Assembly: GCA_019359275.1 (NCBI GenBank)
Contig: JAHHHP010000030.1
Coordinates: 1-60,676 of the forward strand
DNA: 60,676 bases
Source of the DNA: Myxacorys chilensis ATA2-1-KO14
Lineage (GTDB): Bacteria; Cyanobacteriota; Cyanobacteriia; Leptolyngbyales; Leptolyngbyaceae
Reading direction: 5' to 3'
The notes under the pieces were generated by a model. It saw nothing but the letters and a program-made list of their open reading frames with translations. It was not told where the DNA came from and ran no database searches. The translations under genes and the position numbers were made by a program. This document shows positions 25,063 through 35,299 of the stretch, piece by piece (positions within the stretch are counted from its first letter, which is position 1; the number at the start of each line of letters is the position of its first letter).

Positions 25063-28000
25063 ATGAACAGTTCCTTCTTACAACGTCTCCACAGTCCCGA
25101 TCGTCCCGTCATCGTGTTCGATGGCGCAATGGGAACTAACATTCAGTCACAAAACCTAACGGCGGATGACTTTGGCGGCGCAGAGTACGAAGGCTGTAAT
25201 GAATATTTGATTCATACCAAACCGGACGCGATCGCAAAAGTTCACCGGGACTTTTTAGCCGCAGGCGCAGATGTCATCGAAACCGATACGTTTGGCAGCA
25301 GTCCGTTGGTCTTAGCAGAATACGGCTTGCAGGACATGGCCTATGACCTCAGCAAACAGGCCGCCGAACTTGCCAAGAAATGTACGGCTGAATTTTCAAC
25401 GCCAGAGAAGCCCCGATTTGTCGCAGGTTCCATCGGTCCTGGAACTAAGCTTCCGACCCTAGGACACATCACCTATGACAGCCTCAAAGACGCTTTCACC
25501 ATTCAGGCAGAAGGCTTATTTGATGGCGGCGTCGATCTCTTCATCATTGAAACCTGTCAGGATGTGCTGCAAATCAAAGCTGCGCTGAATGCGGTGGAAG
25601 CGGTATTCGAAAAGAAGGGTGAGCGGCGTCCGCTCATGGTATCAGTGACAATGGAAGTCCAGGGCACGATGCTAGTCGGAACGGATATTAGTGGCGTACT
25701 AGCGATTCTGGAGCCATACCCGATCGATATTTTGGGCTTAAACTGTGCGACAGGCCCCGATCGCATGGCAGAACACATCAAATATCTGACCGAAAACGCG
25801 CCATTTGTGGTTTCCTGCATTCCTAACGCAGGCTTGCCCGAAAACGTTGGCGGTCATGCTCACTACAAGCTCACCGCCACCGAGCTTCAAATGGCATTAC
25901 ATAAATTTGTCGAAGATTGGGGCGTGCAAGTGATCGGCGGCTGCTGCGGCACTCGTCCATCGCACATTCAAGCCTTGGCAGAGCTTGCCAGCACGATGAC
26001 CCCGAAAGAGCGACCGATTCGCGCGAAAGTTGTTACAGAAGATCCCCGTCCAGCCCTAAGCTATACGCCTTCTGCCGCCTCAATTTACACTGCTCAACCC
26101 TACGAGCAAGATAACTCGTTTCTAATCGTGGGCGAGCGGCTGAATGCGAGTGGCTCCAAGAAAGTGAGAGAGCTTCTGAACGTGGATGATTGGGATGGGC
26201 TGATTGCGATCGCAAAGTCTCAGGTCAAAGAAGGCGCTCACGTGCTCGATGTCAACGTCGATTATGTTGGGCGTGACGGCGAACGCGATATGAAAGAACT
26301 CGTGTCGCGGCTTGTCACCAACATTACGCTGCCGCTCATGCTCGACTCGACCGAGTGGACAAAGATGGAAGCGGGTTTGAAAGTCGCAGGCGGCAAATGC
26401 ATCCTTAACTCGACGAACTACGAAGACGGCGACGAGCGTTTCTTCAAAGTGTTGGAACTGGCAAAAGAATATGGAGCTGGAATCGTTGTTGGGACAATCG
26501 ATGAAGAGGGCATGGCGCGAACGGCTCAGAGAAAATTCCAAATTGCCCAACGAGCCTATCGCGATGCTCTAGAGTATGGCATTCCGCCTCACGAAATTTT
26601 CTTTGACACGTTAGCACTGCCGATTTCTACGGGAATTGAGGAAGACCGCGAGAACGCTAAGGCAACGATCGAATCGATCAAAATGATTCATGAAAGCTTG
26701 CCCGGAGTGCATTTTATGTTGGGCGTCTCCAACGTTTCTTTTGGTCTGAGTCCCGCCGCCCGCATTACGCTGAATTCGATGTTCCTCCACGAAGCAACGT
26801 TAGTCGGAATGGATGGCGCGATCGTATCTGCCGCTAAGATTTTGCCGCTCTCAAAAATCGATCCGCAGCACCAAAAAGTGTGTACGGACTTGATCTACGA
26901 TCGTCGCGAATTTGACGGCGATATTTGCGTTTACGATCCGCTCACAGAACTGACAAAGCTGTTTGAGGGGGTTAGTGCCAAAGATGCTCGCTCCAGCAGT
27001 TCTCTCGCTGATTTACCAGTTGAAGAACGCCTGAAGCAACACATTATCGATGGTGAACGCATTGGTCTAGAAGATGCGTTGAAGCTGGCGTTAGAACAAC
27101 ATCCACCCCTAACCATCATCAATACGTTCTTGCTCGACGGCATGAAGGTTGTGGGCGAACTCTTCGGTTCAGGACAAATGCAATTGCCGTTTGTGTTGCA
27201 GTCAGCAGAAACCATGAAGTCTGCGGTTGCCTTTCTCGAACCGTTGATGGAGAAGACAGAAGGGAGTGATAGCGGTAAAGGTAAGTTTTTGATCGCGACT
27301 GTTAAAGGCGATGTTCACGATATTGGTAAGAATTTGGTTGACATTATTCTGACCAATAATGGATACAAAGTTATTAACTTAGGCATCAAACAACCTGTTG
27401 ATAAAATCATTGACGCTTACAACGAGCATCAGCCTGATTGCATTGCCATGAGTGGATTACTCGTGAAATCTACAGCATTCATGAAAGAGAACCTGGAGAT
27501 TTTTAACGAGCGTGGAATTTCGGTTCCGGTGATTTTAGGAGGCGCAGCGCTTACTCCTAAATTTGTTTACGAAGATTGCCAGAATGCTTACGAAGGGCAA
27601 GTGATTTATGGCAGAGATGCGTTTGCAGATTTGACCTTTATGGATCGCCTCATGCCCGCAAAATCGGACGGCAAGTGGAAAGATCAAGAAGGATTTTTGG
27701 AAGACTACGCGAAGTATAACCAGAAAGGACGGAACGCGATCGCAGAAGCGGAACGCGAATTAAATGGCGATTCTCAAGAAAAACCGTTTGAACCGGAAGT
27801 GATTGACAGACGTCGTTCGGAAGCAGTTGAGGTCAACATCGAGCGTCCTACTCCGCCCTTTTGGGGAACCAAAATTCTCAACCCCGAAGACCTTTCTCTG
27901 GAAGAACTCTTCTGGTATCTCGATCTGCAAGCTCTAATTGCTGGACAGTGGCAGTTCCGCAAACCAAAAGAGCAATCTCGCGAAGACTACGATGCGTTCC

Positions 28001-28671
28001 TTGCTGAAAAGGTCTATCCCGTTCTGGAGCGTTGGAAGACCCGCATTCAATCTGAAGCGCTATTACATCCGCAGCTCATTTATGGCTATTTCCCTTGCGT
28101 TGCAGAAGGCAACTCCGTTCACGTTTACGATCCGGTTGTAATCGAGAACGGACTGACGCCCAAAACGGCTACTCCAGTTGTCACATGGAACTTCCCACGT
28201 CAGAAATCGATGCGTCGCTTGTGCATTGCCGACTTCTTCCGCCCGATTGAGCAAAACCAATTTGATGTGTTTCCCCTGCAAGCGGTGACGATGGGACACA
28301 TTGCGACGGAAGTGGCTCAAGAGTTATTTAAAGCGAATAACTATACGGAGTACCTCTACTTCCACGGGATGGCGGTACAAATGGCGGAAGCCCTGGCCGA
28401 GTGGTCTCACGCTCGGATTCGTCGCGAGTTGGGCTTTGGTGACCAAGAGCCTGATAACATTCGCGATATGCTGGCGCAGCGCTATCAAGGGTCGCGCTAT
28501 AGCTTTGGCTATCCGGCGTGTCCGACGGTTAGCGATCAGTTCAAGCAGCTGGAGTTGCTTGGAACAGAGCGAATTGGGATGACGATGGACGAGAGTGAAC
28601 AGCTTCATCCAGAACAATCAACGACGGCACTGATCGTCTATCATCCCGTTGCCAAATACTTCAGTGCCTAA
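25063..28671 (+). CDS. metH: Cobalamin-dependent methionine synthase
   Basis: The 1202-aa enzyme transfers a methyl group from 5-methyltetrahydrofolate through cobalamin to homocysteine. All four modules are present: homocysteine domain (1-310; zinc Cys in LNCATGP and in [11 protein letters not shown] near 290), pterin domain (about 350-610; [14 protein letters not shown]), cobalamin cap and binding domain (about 650-890; DVHDIGKN near 750 supplies the lower His ligand), and the SAM-binding reactivation domain (about 930-1200; [36 protein letters not shown]). Full length, ATG start. With metK it forms the methionine/SAM part of the window. No cobalamin riboswitch was found upstream. Confidence 0.98.
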   Translation: MNSSFLQRLHSPDRPVIVFDGAMGTNIQSQNLTADDFGGAEYEGCNEYLIHTKPDAIAKVHRDFLAAGADVIETDTFGSSPLVLAEYGLQDMAYDLSKQAAELAKKCTAEFSTPEKPRFVAGSIGPGTKLPTLGHITYDSLKDAFTIQAEGLFDGGVDLFIIETCQDVLQIKAALNAVEAVFEKKGERRPLMVSVTMEVQGTMLVGTDISGVLAILEPYPIDILGLNCATGPDRMAEHIKYLTENAPFVVSCIPNAGLPENVGGHAHYKLTATELQMALHKFVEDWGVQVIGGCCGTRPSHIQALAELASTMTPKERPIRAKVVTEDPRPALSYTPSAASIYTAQPYEQDNSFLIVGERLNASGSKKVRELLNVDDWDGLIAIAKSQVKEGAHVLDVNVDYVGRDGERDMKELVSRLVTNITLPLMLDSTEWTKMEAGLKVAGGKCILNSTNYEDGDERFFKVLELAKEYGAGIVVGTIDEEGMARTAQRKFQIAQRAYRDALEYGIPPHEIFFDTLALPISTGIEEDRENAKATIESIKMIHESLPGVHFMLGVSNVSFGLSPAARITLNSMFLHEATLVGMDGAIVSAAKILPLSKIDPQHQKVCTDLIYDRREFDGDICVYDPLTELTKLFEGVSAKDARSSSSLADLPVEERLKQHIIDGERIGLEDALKLALEQHPPLTIINTFLLDGMKVVGELFGSGQMQLPFVLQSAETMKSAVAFLEPLMEKTEGSDSGKGKFLIATVKGDVHDIGKNLVDIILTNNGYKVINLGIKQPVDKIIDAYNEHQPDCIAMSGLLVKSTAFMKENLEIFNERGISVPVILGGAALTPKFVYEDCQNAYEGQVIYGRDAFADLTFMDRLMPAKSDGKWKDQEGFLEDYAKYNQKGRNAIAEAERELNGDSQEKPFEPEVIDRRRSEAVEVNIERPTPPFWGTKILNPEDLSLEELFWYLDLQALIAGQWQFRKPKEQSREDYDAFLAEKVYPVLERWKTRIQSEALLHPQLIYGYFPCVAEGNSVHVYDPVVIENGLTPKTATPVVTWNFPRQKSMRRLCIADFFRPIEQNQFDVFPLQAVTMGHIATEVAQELFKANNYTEYLYFHGMAVQMAEALAEWSHARIRRELGFGDQEPDNIRDMLAQRYQGSRYSFGYPACPTVSDQFKQLELLGTERIGMTMDESEQLHPEQSTTALIVYHPVAKYFSA

Positions 28672-28716
28672 ACGATCATGAACATGCCAGCAAGCTCAGG
28701 GAAAGACGTTAGCGTT

Positions 28717-29280
28717 TTACTGGGCTTCTTTGTGCTCAGCCGCCAATTTCCACTCGTCAGCAAGCAGACTGTAGGTAACGAGATCGAGATAGCGATCGCG
28801 TGCCCAAACCAATTGTCGTGCAATTCCCTCTTGCACAAAATCTAGCCGTTCTGCGATCGCGCGACTTCGATGATTTTCGACTGCCGCCTGAATCACCACA
28901 CGGTTTAGCTTCAACTCCTCAAACGCATACGCCATCATGCAGCGACAGGATTTCGTCATTACTCCCCTACCCTGATGATCTGGCGACAGCCAGTAACCAA
29001 TTTCGCCCCAGCGATTCATTTTGTTAATGGTTAAGTCAATGCTGCCGATTACAGTATCATGAAACCAAATTCCACACACAAGTCCCTTTGCTTCAGCTAA
29101 ACGCTGAAGGGATGATTCAATAAACTTGCGCGTATCCTCTGAAGATTGACTATTATCAACCCAAGGCATCCACGTTTGGAGATGTTGGCGATTTTGATCG
29201 ATGACTGCAAATATCGCTTTGCTATGATGAGGCTGAAGCAGCTTTAGAACAACGTCTTGATCGACTGGGCAACTGAGCAT
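28717..29280 (-). CDS. RimJ/RimL-type GNAT acetyltransferase
   Basis: The 187-aa protein fits the acetyltransf_3 branch: LQTWMPWVDNSQSSEDTRKFI, IGSIDLTINKMNRWGEIGYWLSPDHQGRGVMTKSC with the acetyl-CoA loop QGRGVM, and LNRVVIQAAVENHRSRAIAERLDFVQEGIAR. Relatives acetylate protein N-termini or antibiotics or amino acids; which one cannot be decided. Start ATG at 29280. It converges on metH and is 21 bases downstream of the small conserved gene at 29302 on the same strand, so co-transcription is likely. Confidence 0.88.
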   Translation of the reverse strand: MLSCPVDQDVVLKLLQPHHSKAIFAVIDQNRQHLQTWMPWVDNSQSSEDTRKFIESSLQRLAEAKGLVCGIWFHDTVIGSIDLTINKMNRWGEIGYWLSPDHQGRGVMTKSCRCMMAYAFEELKLNRVVIQAAVENHRSRAIAERLDFVQEGIARQLVWARDRYLDLVTYSLLADEWKLAAEHKEAQ

Positions 29281-29301
29281 AATAATCCTGACTGACGTAT
29301 C

Positions 29302-29574
29302 TTAACTAGAAGGTTCCTCAGGCTCCGGCGCTTCAGTCGGATCTTCTTCGAGCGTCTCCAGCACAAATCGGCGGGCTAAACGATTGTAGGTTCCGGCTCC
29401 CACAAATTGCGGGTATTTGTGTGATCGCGTGTACACCCAAACTACATTCTGGTCTTCAACAATGCGAATTTCCTGAAACCATTTGCAGTTGGGAATTAGT
29501 GCTTTTGCAGCATCGAGGGCGTCAGTCCACCGCTCAAACTCTTTGCAAACGTCGCGGGTGATCACTTGAAACAT
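29302..29574 (-). CDS. Small protein of unknown function, cyanobacterial type
   Basis: The 90-aa product starts MFQVITRDVCKEFERWTDAL and contains a beta-alpha-beta style core (WFQEIRIVEDQNVVWVYTRSHKYPQFVGAGTY) and an acidic Pro/Glu-rich tail (EEDPTEAPEPEEPSS). I recognise no named family. The regular strand pattern and ATG start argue for a real gene. It sits 21 bases upstream of the RimJ-type gene on the same strand. Confidence 0.6.
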   Translation of the reverse strand: MFQVITRDVCKEFERWTDALDAAKALIPNCKWFQEIRIVEDQNVVWVYTRSHKYPQFVGAGTYNRLARRFVLETLEEDPTEAPEPEEPSS

Positions 29575-29777
29575 GTCATTTTTCTATCAGTTCACCTTTC
29601 TAGAATAGCGAGATGCAGTTCCGTCTGAATGGCGCTTGGCACTGATCGTTCAAAGATTGCACCCATCGTAATAACCAAATTCGCAGCGGATTCGGTAGCA
29701 GATGTAACAGACAGTTCAATTCATCCGCTGCATCCATTATCAAATCCGTTGCCGACACAGGGATTGAGGCCAAGTGA

Positions 29778-30503
29778 TTAAGGCCAAGATGACTCTTGCA
29801 TTGGAATCACCATCACTTCAGGAATTACCGTTTCAGGAGGTTGAGTCAAAATGTAGCGAATGGTGTCTGCAACATTTTTAGGATCTTGAAGTTTCTCTAA
29901 CGGGGTATCGGGAAAGCGATCTAAAATAAACGGCGTTTGCATACCGCCTGCAATCACAGCCGTTACCTTAACCTTGTGAGGACGCGCCTCGACGTGCAGA
30001 GCGTGGCTAAATCCAACCAGTCCCCATTTACTGGCGTGATAGGCGCTAGCATTTGCCCACGTCCGTTTTGAAGCCGTCGAAGCCACATTCACAATGTGCC
30101 CGGTTTGCCGTTCCTTCATGTGAGGAATGACTGCTTTTGACAAAATAAATGGCGCACGTAAGTTGACCGATAAAACACGATCCCAGTCATCAATACCAAG
30201 TTCTTCAATCGGAACCGTGAGATCAGTTCCAGCATTGTTAATGAGAATGTCTAGATGACCGTGTTGTTCAATGGCTTGTGCAACGCTGGATGAAATTTGG
30301 TCTTCATCTCTAACATCTAAGCGAAGCGCGATCGCTTTACCCCCTTCAGACCCAATTTCTGAGGCAACTTTCTCCGCGATTTCTTCGCGCACATCTGCCA
30401 CTAAAACAACGACTCCAGCGGCTGCCAAAGCACGACAAATCGCTTCACCTAGGCCCTGAGCGCCTCCTGTCACCAACGCAACTTTTCCAGCTAAATCAGT
30501 CAT
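29778..30503 (-). CDS. Short-chain dehydrogenase/reductase
   Basis: The 241-aa protein is a classical SDR: cofactor motif TGGAQGLG, NNAG after strand 4, and the active site YHASK with Ser in VASTAS. Asp after strand 2 (VADVRE) favours NAD(H). Substrate is unknown. The C-terminal end resembles the SDR group that reduces sugar or acyl ketones, but this is weak. It follows the GT4-SIS fusion gene by 12 bases on the same strand and is probably part of the glycan operon. Confidence 0.9.
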   Translation of the reverse strand: MTDLAGKVALVTGGAQGLGEAICRALAAAGVVVLVADVREEIAEKVASEIGSEGGKAIALRLDVRDEDQISSSVAQAIEQHGHLDILINNAGTDLTVPIEELGIDDWDRVLSVNLRAPFILSKAVIPHMKERQTGHIVNVASTASKRTWANASAYHASKWGLVGFSHALHVEARPHKVKVTAVIAGGMQTPFILDRFPDTPLEKLQDPKNVADTIRYILTQPPETVIPEVMVIPMQESSWP

Positions 30504-30515
30504 AACTCACTCCTA

Positions 30516-32432
30516 TTAATAATTCACGGTAAGCGGAAGGTTAACCTTCTGCATTCTGCGGTCTCCAGTTAAGCGCTGTCCTTTCGTCTCTTGACGTTGG
30601 GTCAAGGGTTCTGTTTGTCCTGCCATGATCCACGCCTCAACCAGTTCACAGAGCAAATGAATGACAACCATCTGCACTTCTTGGACGTGTTGGGCATCGG
30701 TGGCCGGAACAACAATCGACAGATCGCAGCGCGATCGCGCCGTACCGCCATCGCCGCCTAAAATGCCGATACAGCGAATGTTGCGATCGCGCGCTACCTC
30801 AAAAGCTCGGATCAAATTCTTCGATCGTCCGCTAGTGCTAATCCCAATCAGCACATCGGGCGGTTGGGCTAAGGCTTCGACTTGACGGGCAAACACTTGG
30901 CCAAACCCGACATCGTTTGACCAAGCCGTGAGGATAGCGCTATCTGCGGTGAGCGCGATCGCAGGGAGTCCCGGACGATTTTCGAGCTTGAATCGCCCGA
31001 CAAACTCAGCCGCGCAGTGTTGAGCATCTGCCGCACTGCCTCCATTACCGCAAATTAAAACCTTGCCGCCTTGAGCAAAACAATCTTTCACTAGCGTTGC
31101 CGCTTCAATAATCTCAGATTGTAGTGAGTGTCGTGCGATGTGCAATGAGTCTATCGCCTTAGTGAATCCCTGTTCGATCACCGCAAAGGCATCTTGTGTG
31201 GGTGCGCTACTGATTAAAACAGATTGATATAGCGTTGCAACAGCATCCGTCACACGTTGCCAAGTGAAATGCTCCTTTGCTCGTGCAATAGCTTGACGAC
31301 TTAACGTGGCTAACAGGTTCGGATGATCGTAGAGATGGGTGAGACGGTGTGCGATCGCGTCGGGTTGATTGGGCGGCACTAAATATCCGGTTTCACCATC
31401 CACCACTGAGAACTTGATTCCACCGACGTTCGAGCCGATCACAGGCGTTCCACACGCCATCGCTTCGAGGGGCGTAATCCCAAACGGCTCGTACCAAGGT
31501 GTTGTAATGAATACATCTGCCGCGCTGTAGTAATAGCGGAGGACTTCTCGCCCTTTTCGTCCCACAAACTGAACGCGATCGCGAATTCCACGGTGATCCG
31601 CGATTTCCGCTAAGCGGTTGACCTCTTTCGCAATTCTTGAATCAGCATCATGTTCTTCGCCGCCAACCACGATTAATCGGGCTGGAGTCGATGATGTTTG
31701 ACAAAATCGAGCAAACCCCTCGATCGCCGTATCAACCCCTTTTCGAGGAACCATCCGACCCAGTTGCAGCACAATTCGTTCATCGGGCAGTATGCCCAAC
31801 GCCACGCGAGCTAAGGCTTTATTGAGACACCAAAACTCCGTCGGATCGAAACCACAAGGAATAATCGTGATTTTGCGGGGATCAGCATTGTAAAGCTGAA
31901 TCAAATCCGCTTCATCTTGTGGGCATTCGGCAATAATGCGATCGGCAGCTTGCACGAGTTGATCTTCAATCTCAAATCGCTCATCTGGAAAGTCATCGGC
32001 AGTTCCTTGATGAAACCGGCGGACTCGCCCCAACGCATGAAAGGTAATGACAAAAGGAATGTTTAATTTGCGCTTAATCTCGGCGGCAACCAATCCCGAC
32101 ATCCAAAAATTTGCGTGAATTAGATCGTACTGAACGGTTTGGCAAACGTTAAGCACGTACTTCGTAAAAGCTGCCATGTAGGGCAACAAATCTTCTTTGC
32201 GAACTTCGGTCGCAGGGCCTACCGGGACATGAATCAGTCGAACGCCTTCAATCCACTGCGCTACCTCTGGCAGCAGGGCGCGATCGCAGCGTGTAAAAAT
32301 ATCAACTTCGTACCCTCGTTGGGCTAAATGCTTAGCAATTTGACCCACGTATACATTTTGTCCGCCGCTATCGACGCCGCCAAGCACACCAAACGGCGAT
32401 GCGTGTTCACTAATGAGAGCAATGCGTTTCAT
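30516..32432 (-). CDS. GT4 glycosyltransferase fused to a GmhA-like SIS domain
   Basis: Starting at ATG 32432 the product is 638 aa; the longer frame to 32507 overlaps the upstream gene and is not needed. Residues 1-410 are a GT4 glycosyltransferase: RIALISEHASPFGVLGGVDSGGQN, LHARG-like donor region, and YEPFGITPLEAMACGTPV near 317 with the catalytic Glu. Residues about 435-625 are an SIS domain like sedoheptulose-7-phosphate isomerase: ICGNGGSAADAQHCAAEFVG near 455 and IGISTSGRSKNLI. GmhA makes D-glycero-D-manno-heptose 7-phosphate. The fusion suggests a bifunctional enzyme of heptose-containing glycan assembly. The ATG overlaps the upstream stop (TGATG). Confidence 0.9.
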   Translation of the reverse strand: MKRIALISEHASPFGVLGGVDSGGQNVYVGQIAKHLAQRGYEVDIFTRCDRALLPEVAQWIEGVRLIHVPVGPATEVRKEDLLPYMAAFTKYVLNVCQTVQYDLIHANFWMSGLVAAEIKRKLNIPFVITFHALGRVRRFHQGTADDFPDERFEIEDQLVQAADRIIAECPQDEADLIQLYNADPRKITIIPCGFDPTEFWCLNKALARVALGILPDERIVLQLGRMVPRKGVDTAIEGFARFCQTSSTPARLIVVGGEEHDADSRIAKEVNRLAEIADHRGIRDRVQFVGRKGREVLRYYYSAADVFITTPWYEPFGITPLEAMACGTPVIGSNVGGIKFSVVDGETGYLVPPNQPDAIAHRLTHLYDHPNLLATLSRQAIARAKEHFTWQRVTDAVATLYQSVLISSAPTQDAFAVIEQGFTKAIDSLHIARHSLQSEIIEAATLVKDCFAQGGKVLICGNGGSAADAQHCAAEFVGRFKLENRPGLPAIALTADSAILTAWSNDVGFGQVFARQVEALAQPPDVLIGISTSGRSKNLIRAFEVARDRNIRCIGILGGDGGTARSRCDLSIVVPATDAQHVQEVQMVVIHLLCELVEAWIMAGQTEPLTQRQETKGQRLTGDRRMQKVNLPLTVNY

Positions 32433-33418
32433 CAGATCTTGCCTCCTACGAGAGCGGGAGAATAAGGACTCGGCGTATCCGTAACGTAAGCAAACGCCGT
32501 ATTCCAATCGCGGGTAAAGCGCTCGATATGAAACCGTTCTTGGGCAACGCGACGAGCGCCTTGACTGAGATGCGCGGCTTCTTTCGGATTGTTGATCAGC
32601 GATCGCATGGCTTCAATTAAACGATCGACATTCGTATCAACGTAGCCTGACACTCCATTTTCAATCACTGTTGCTAATTCTGTTGTCGCCAATCCCACAA
32701 TTGGCATTCCGAGCATCATCGCTTCACAAATGGCAAGTCCTAAACTGGTATAGCGAATTGGATTGAAAAAGAATCGATACTGCACCATAAATTGGGGTAA
32801 TGCTTCGTGCGAGATCTCACCCAATCCATTCAGCGTTTCCGACTGCATTCCAACTAAATCTAACGGGACGTGCGATCGCGCCTGCTCAAACACATCCGCT
32901 CCTAATCGCCGCCCACGAGATTTTAGCCCATTTACCACAACAACACCGCGATCCAGATCGCCCGAATAATGAACCTGCTCTGGAACAATTACACCATGCT
33001 CGATCACAGAGGTTGGCGTGCGTCCACTATTCCACATCAATTGATTAAAGTGAGTCACATGGACTAATAGAACATTAGGATCATTCACGATGTGATCTGT
33101 GTCGGTCGGGCGATCGCGAGGCGGATCGTGTTCTAAATAGATGCATGGTAGCTGACGCTGCTGTTCTGAAAGAATCTCGTATTGATCCGTGAGATAGTTC
33201 TTTTGTGACTGAAATAGAATGCAGTCAAACTCCAAATTTTGAACGTCTTCAGCAGATACGTTATGCACATTATCGCCCCAAGCAAAGCCGCCTAATTTCC
33301 CACCATAACCCTCAGGATAACCAGGCTTAACGGGCAAGAAAAACTGATGGGGCGACTGCACCAAATAGTAGAGATAACTCCCATGAACATGCCAAGTCAG
33401 AATCCTCAGGGGCTTCAT
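32432..33418 (-). CDS. GT4-like glycosyltransferase
   Basis: The 328-aa protein starts MKPLRILTWHVHGSYLYYLVQ. The C-terminal half carries GT-B donor-binding features: RGVVVVNGLKSRGRR, YRFFFNPIRYTSLGLAICEAMMLGMPIVGLATTELATVI, with the Glu of the E-x7-E type region. A role in sugar transfer to a surface glycan is inferred. Its stop overlaps the start of the downstream GT4-SIS gene by one base (TGATG), so the two are translationally coupled. ATG start at 33418. Confidence 0.85.
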   Translation of the reverse strand: MKPLRILTWHVHGSYLYYLVQSPHQFFLPVKPGYPEGYGGKLGGFAWGDNVHNVSAEDVQNLEFDCILFQSQKNYLTDQYEILSEQQRQLPCIYLEHDPPRDRPTDTDHIVNDPNVLLVHVTHFNQLMWNSGRTPTSVIEHGVIVPEQVHYSGDLDRGVVVVNGLKSRGRRLGADVFEQARSHVPLDLVGMQSETLNGLGEISHEALPQFMVQYRFFFNPIRYTSLGLAICEAMMLGMPIVGLATTELATVIENGVSGYVDTNVDRLIEAMRSLINNPKEAAHLSQGARRVAQERFHIERFTRDWNTAFAYVTDTPSPYSPALVGGKI

Positions 33419-33569
33419 GAATTAAGAATTCCTGTAGTAGCGAGTTTGCACAACTAGATTGAAGGTTGAGAACGTTCTCTATTGAAAAATTCCTCTATTG
33501 CAGAGAAATGAATCGTCTCAGATCAAGTGCGTTGATAAGTAACTTTGATCTATATTTATCGTGCAAAAT

Positions 33570-34814
33570 TCAGCTACAAATTGCATTGGGCATTTGCCTA
33601 ACATGTCGCGATTTTATGGATTCTAGGTTTGTGCATTTGCCCAACGAATCATAATCAGGCGAGAGCGATCGCAGCAACAATGCCAAGCGAATTTGAATCG
33701 CGGCATCAAACTGGCGAGGATTCAGCCCTGTGAGGGATGTAATTTTATCAAGTCGATAACTTAGGGTATTGCGATGAATTGAAAGTCGATTGGCGGTGAA
33801 AGATGGATAACAGTTTTCATCGAAAAAGATGCGTAGCGTATCGATCAATTCAGGATCTTGATCTAAGGGACTTAAAAGATGTTTTGCCAAATCAATTTTT
33901 GTAGCTTCGTCGGCAATTCCAACAAACGCAGCAACGCCCAAATCATCTAAACAATAAACCTGATTTTGGCCCGAAAAATGATGCCCCAGTGATAACGCCG
34001 CCCGCGCATCCTGATACGATCGCGCCAATCCCCGAATACCGGGATGATATCGCCCGATGCCAACACTTAAATTGGCACTTGTGTCAGAGCGGAGCCGCTC
34101 TAACAGCGCCGAACTAGCCCGCTTCAGAGCCGCAAGGTTTGCCCAAGACGGGTTGCCGGTCAAATCTTTCTGATCTGTCCACGCCTCTAAATCCTGAGTG
34201 CTACTTGCTTTCAAGACGGCTATTTCACTACCGCCAATGTAAGCACAAATGGTATCGCTCGGTAGGTGAAAGAAATTCACAATGCTACCGATAATGAATT
34301 GAACACGCTGTTGAGCCTGAAAATCTAATGTTTGCGGAGCATCGGACGGAGAGGGTAGAAGATAATCGGCAGCATCGATCAGAATCACTGCTCGCGGACG
34401 CGAAAAGTCGAGTCCTAAAATCTGTGCCTCTCGCAGAACTTCCGTTTCTTCCTGACAGGAGCTTCTCAGCAAATCATGAATAAATTTGTTTTTGAGATCA
34501 TGCTGATTAGGCAATCGTGCGATCGCAGTTGCTTGACCAATCACTAGCTCCACTAACACCCGTGCTAGACGAGGCGAAATCAACTCGGACGTGACCAAAT
34601 CGGGAATGACAATTTCTCCCGGTTGCTGATCGACATGAAAAGGAATTCGCAAGGCAGAATGATACAAGGGTACATTGGCACACTCACGATCGGAGCAGGT
34701 CAAAATTGCCGGATCATCAATGACAAATGCTTGCACACCCAACAATTCCTGCACACGTTGCGTCACGGCTTTTGCAACTCGCTTAAATTCTCCCGATGCC
34801 GCCTCCTTACTCAT
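33570..34814 (-). CDS. CdaR/PucR-type transcriptional regulator
   Basis: The 414-aa protein has an N-terminal CdaR-like ligand domain (VTQRVQELLGVQAFVIDDPAILTCSD), a central degenerate cyclase-like domain (RAVILIDAADYLL, IGRYHPGIRGLARSYQDARAALSLG) and a C-terminal PucR HTH (FFDENCYPSFTANRLSIHRNTLSYRLDKI). CdaR responds to sugar diacids; PucR-type relatives to purines and others. The ATG overlaps the upstream stop by four bases (ATGA at 34811-34814), so the regulator is co-translated with glycosyltransferase genes, which is unusual. A tail of about 30 residues after the HTH is atypical. Ligand unknown. Confidence 0.88.
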   Translation of the reverse strand: MSKEAASGEFKRVAKAVTQRVQELLGVQAFVIDDPAILTCSDRECANVPLYHSALRIPFHVDQQPGEIVIPDLVTSELISPRLARVLVELVIGQATAIARLPNQHDLKNKFIHDLLRSSCQEETEVLREAQILGLDFSRPRAVILIDAADYLLPSPSDAPQTLDFQAQQRVQFIIGSIVNFFHLPSDTICAYIGGSEIAVLKASSTQDLEAWTDQKDLTGNPSWANLAALKRASSALLERLRSDTSANLSVGIGRYHPGIRGLARSYQDARAALSLGHHFSGQNQVYCLDDLGVAAFVGIADEATKIDLAKHLLSPLDQDPELIDTLRIFFDENCYPSFTANRLSIHRNTLSYRLDKITSLTGLNPRQFDAAIQIRLALLLRSLSPDYDSLGKCTNLESIKSRHVRQMPNAICS

Positions 34815-35299
34815 GCTCCTATTCCAATCGCATTGAGCAATTCAATAGGATGATCAGCCGCGTCTCTTTGCTTCACCCAATCGGTTAAGACTCCTCCTCC
34901 AAACTCTTGCGACTGCCCAATTCGGATCGGAATTCCTGCGAGGTAACACATGTAAGCGAACGGATGGGGAGACGTTTGACCATCAGAAAAAACAATGGCA
35001 ACATCAAAGTTCTCCGATCGCAGCACGTTCGTTAAGTCCAATGCTTTAGTCGAATCAGACAACTCCTGCTCTGACGCCGCAGGATGAATGAGAATCTCAG
35101 CAACATCTGGTAAAGCCAACGCTGTCTGACTTACTGTAGGCGCACAGAGTAGCACAATATCTGCTTGGGGAGCAGCGTGCTGTAGCCGCGCGATTGGCTC
35201 TGCCAAGCTCTCGATCGCCGCGCCTGCTGCTACGTCACCCCTTGCCCCTGCTTGAATCACCAGAATTCTTTTTACGGTCGTCCACTCTTCATGCAGCAT
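34811..35299 (-). CDS. Half-length GT9 (heptosyltransferase N-domain-like) protein
   Basis: The 162-aa product resembles only the N-terminal half of a family 9 glycosyltransferase: RILVIQAGARGDVAAGAAIESL, PQADIVLLCAPTVSQTALALPDVAEIL, FDVAIVFSDGQTSPHPFAYMCYLAGIPIRIGQS. The C-terminal donor-binding half is missing; no frameshifted remainder was found between it and the regulator. It may partner another GT or be a decayed copy. Its start overlaps the upstream GT9 stop by 11 bases and its stop overlaps the next ATG by four. Confidence 0.75.
   Translation of the reverse strand: MLHEEWTTVKRILVIQAGARGDVAAGAAIESLAEPIARLQHAAPQADIVLLCAPTVSQTALALPDVAEILIHPAASEQELSDSTKALDLTNVLRSENFDVAIVFSDGQTSPHPFAYMCYLAGIPIRIGQSQEFGGGVLTDWVKQRDAADHPIELLNAIGIGA

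Noticed and set aside
26122..26550. A 142-aa minus-strand frame inside metH
   Set aside because: It is antisense to conserved MetH coding sequence and has no ribosome-binding site or family similarity.
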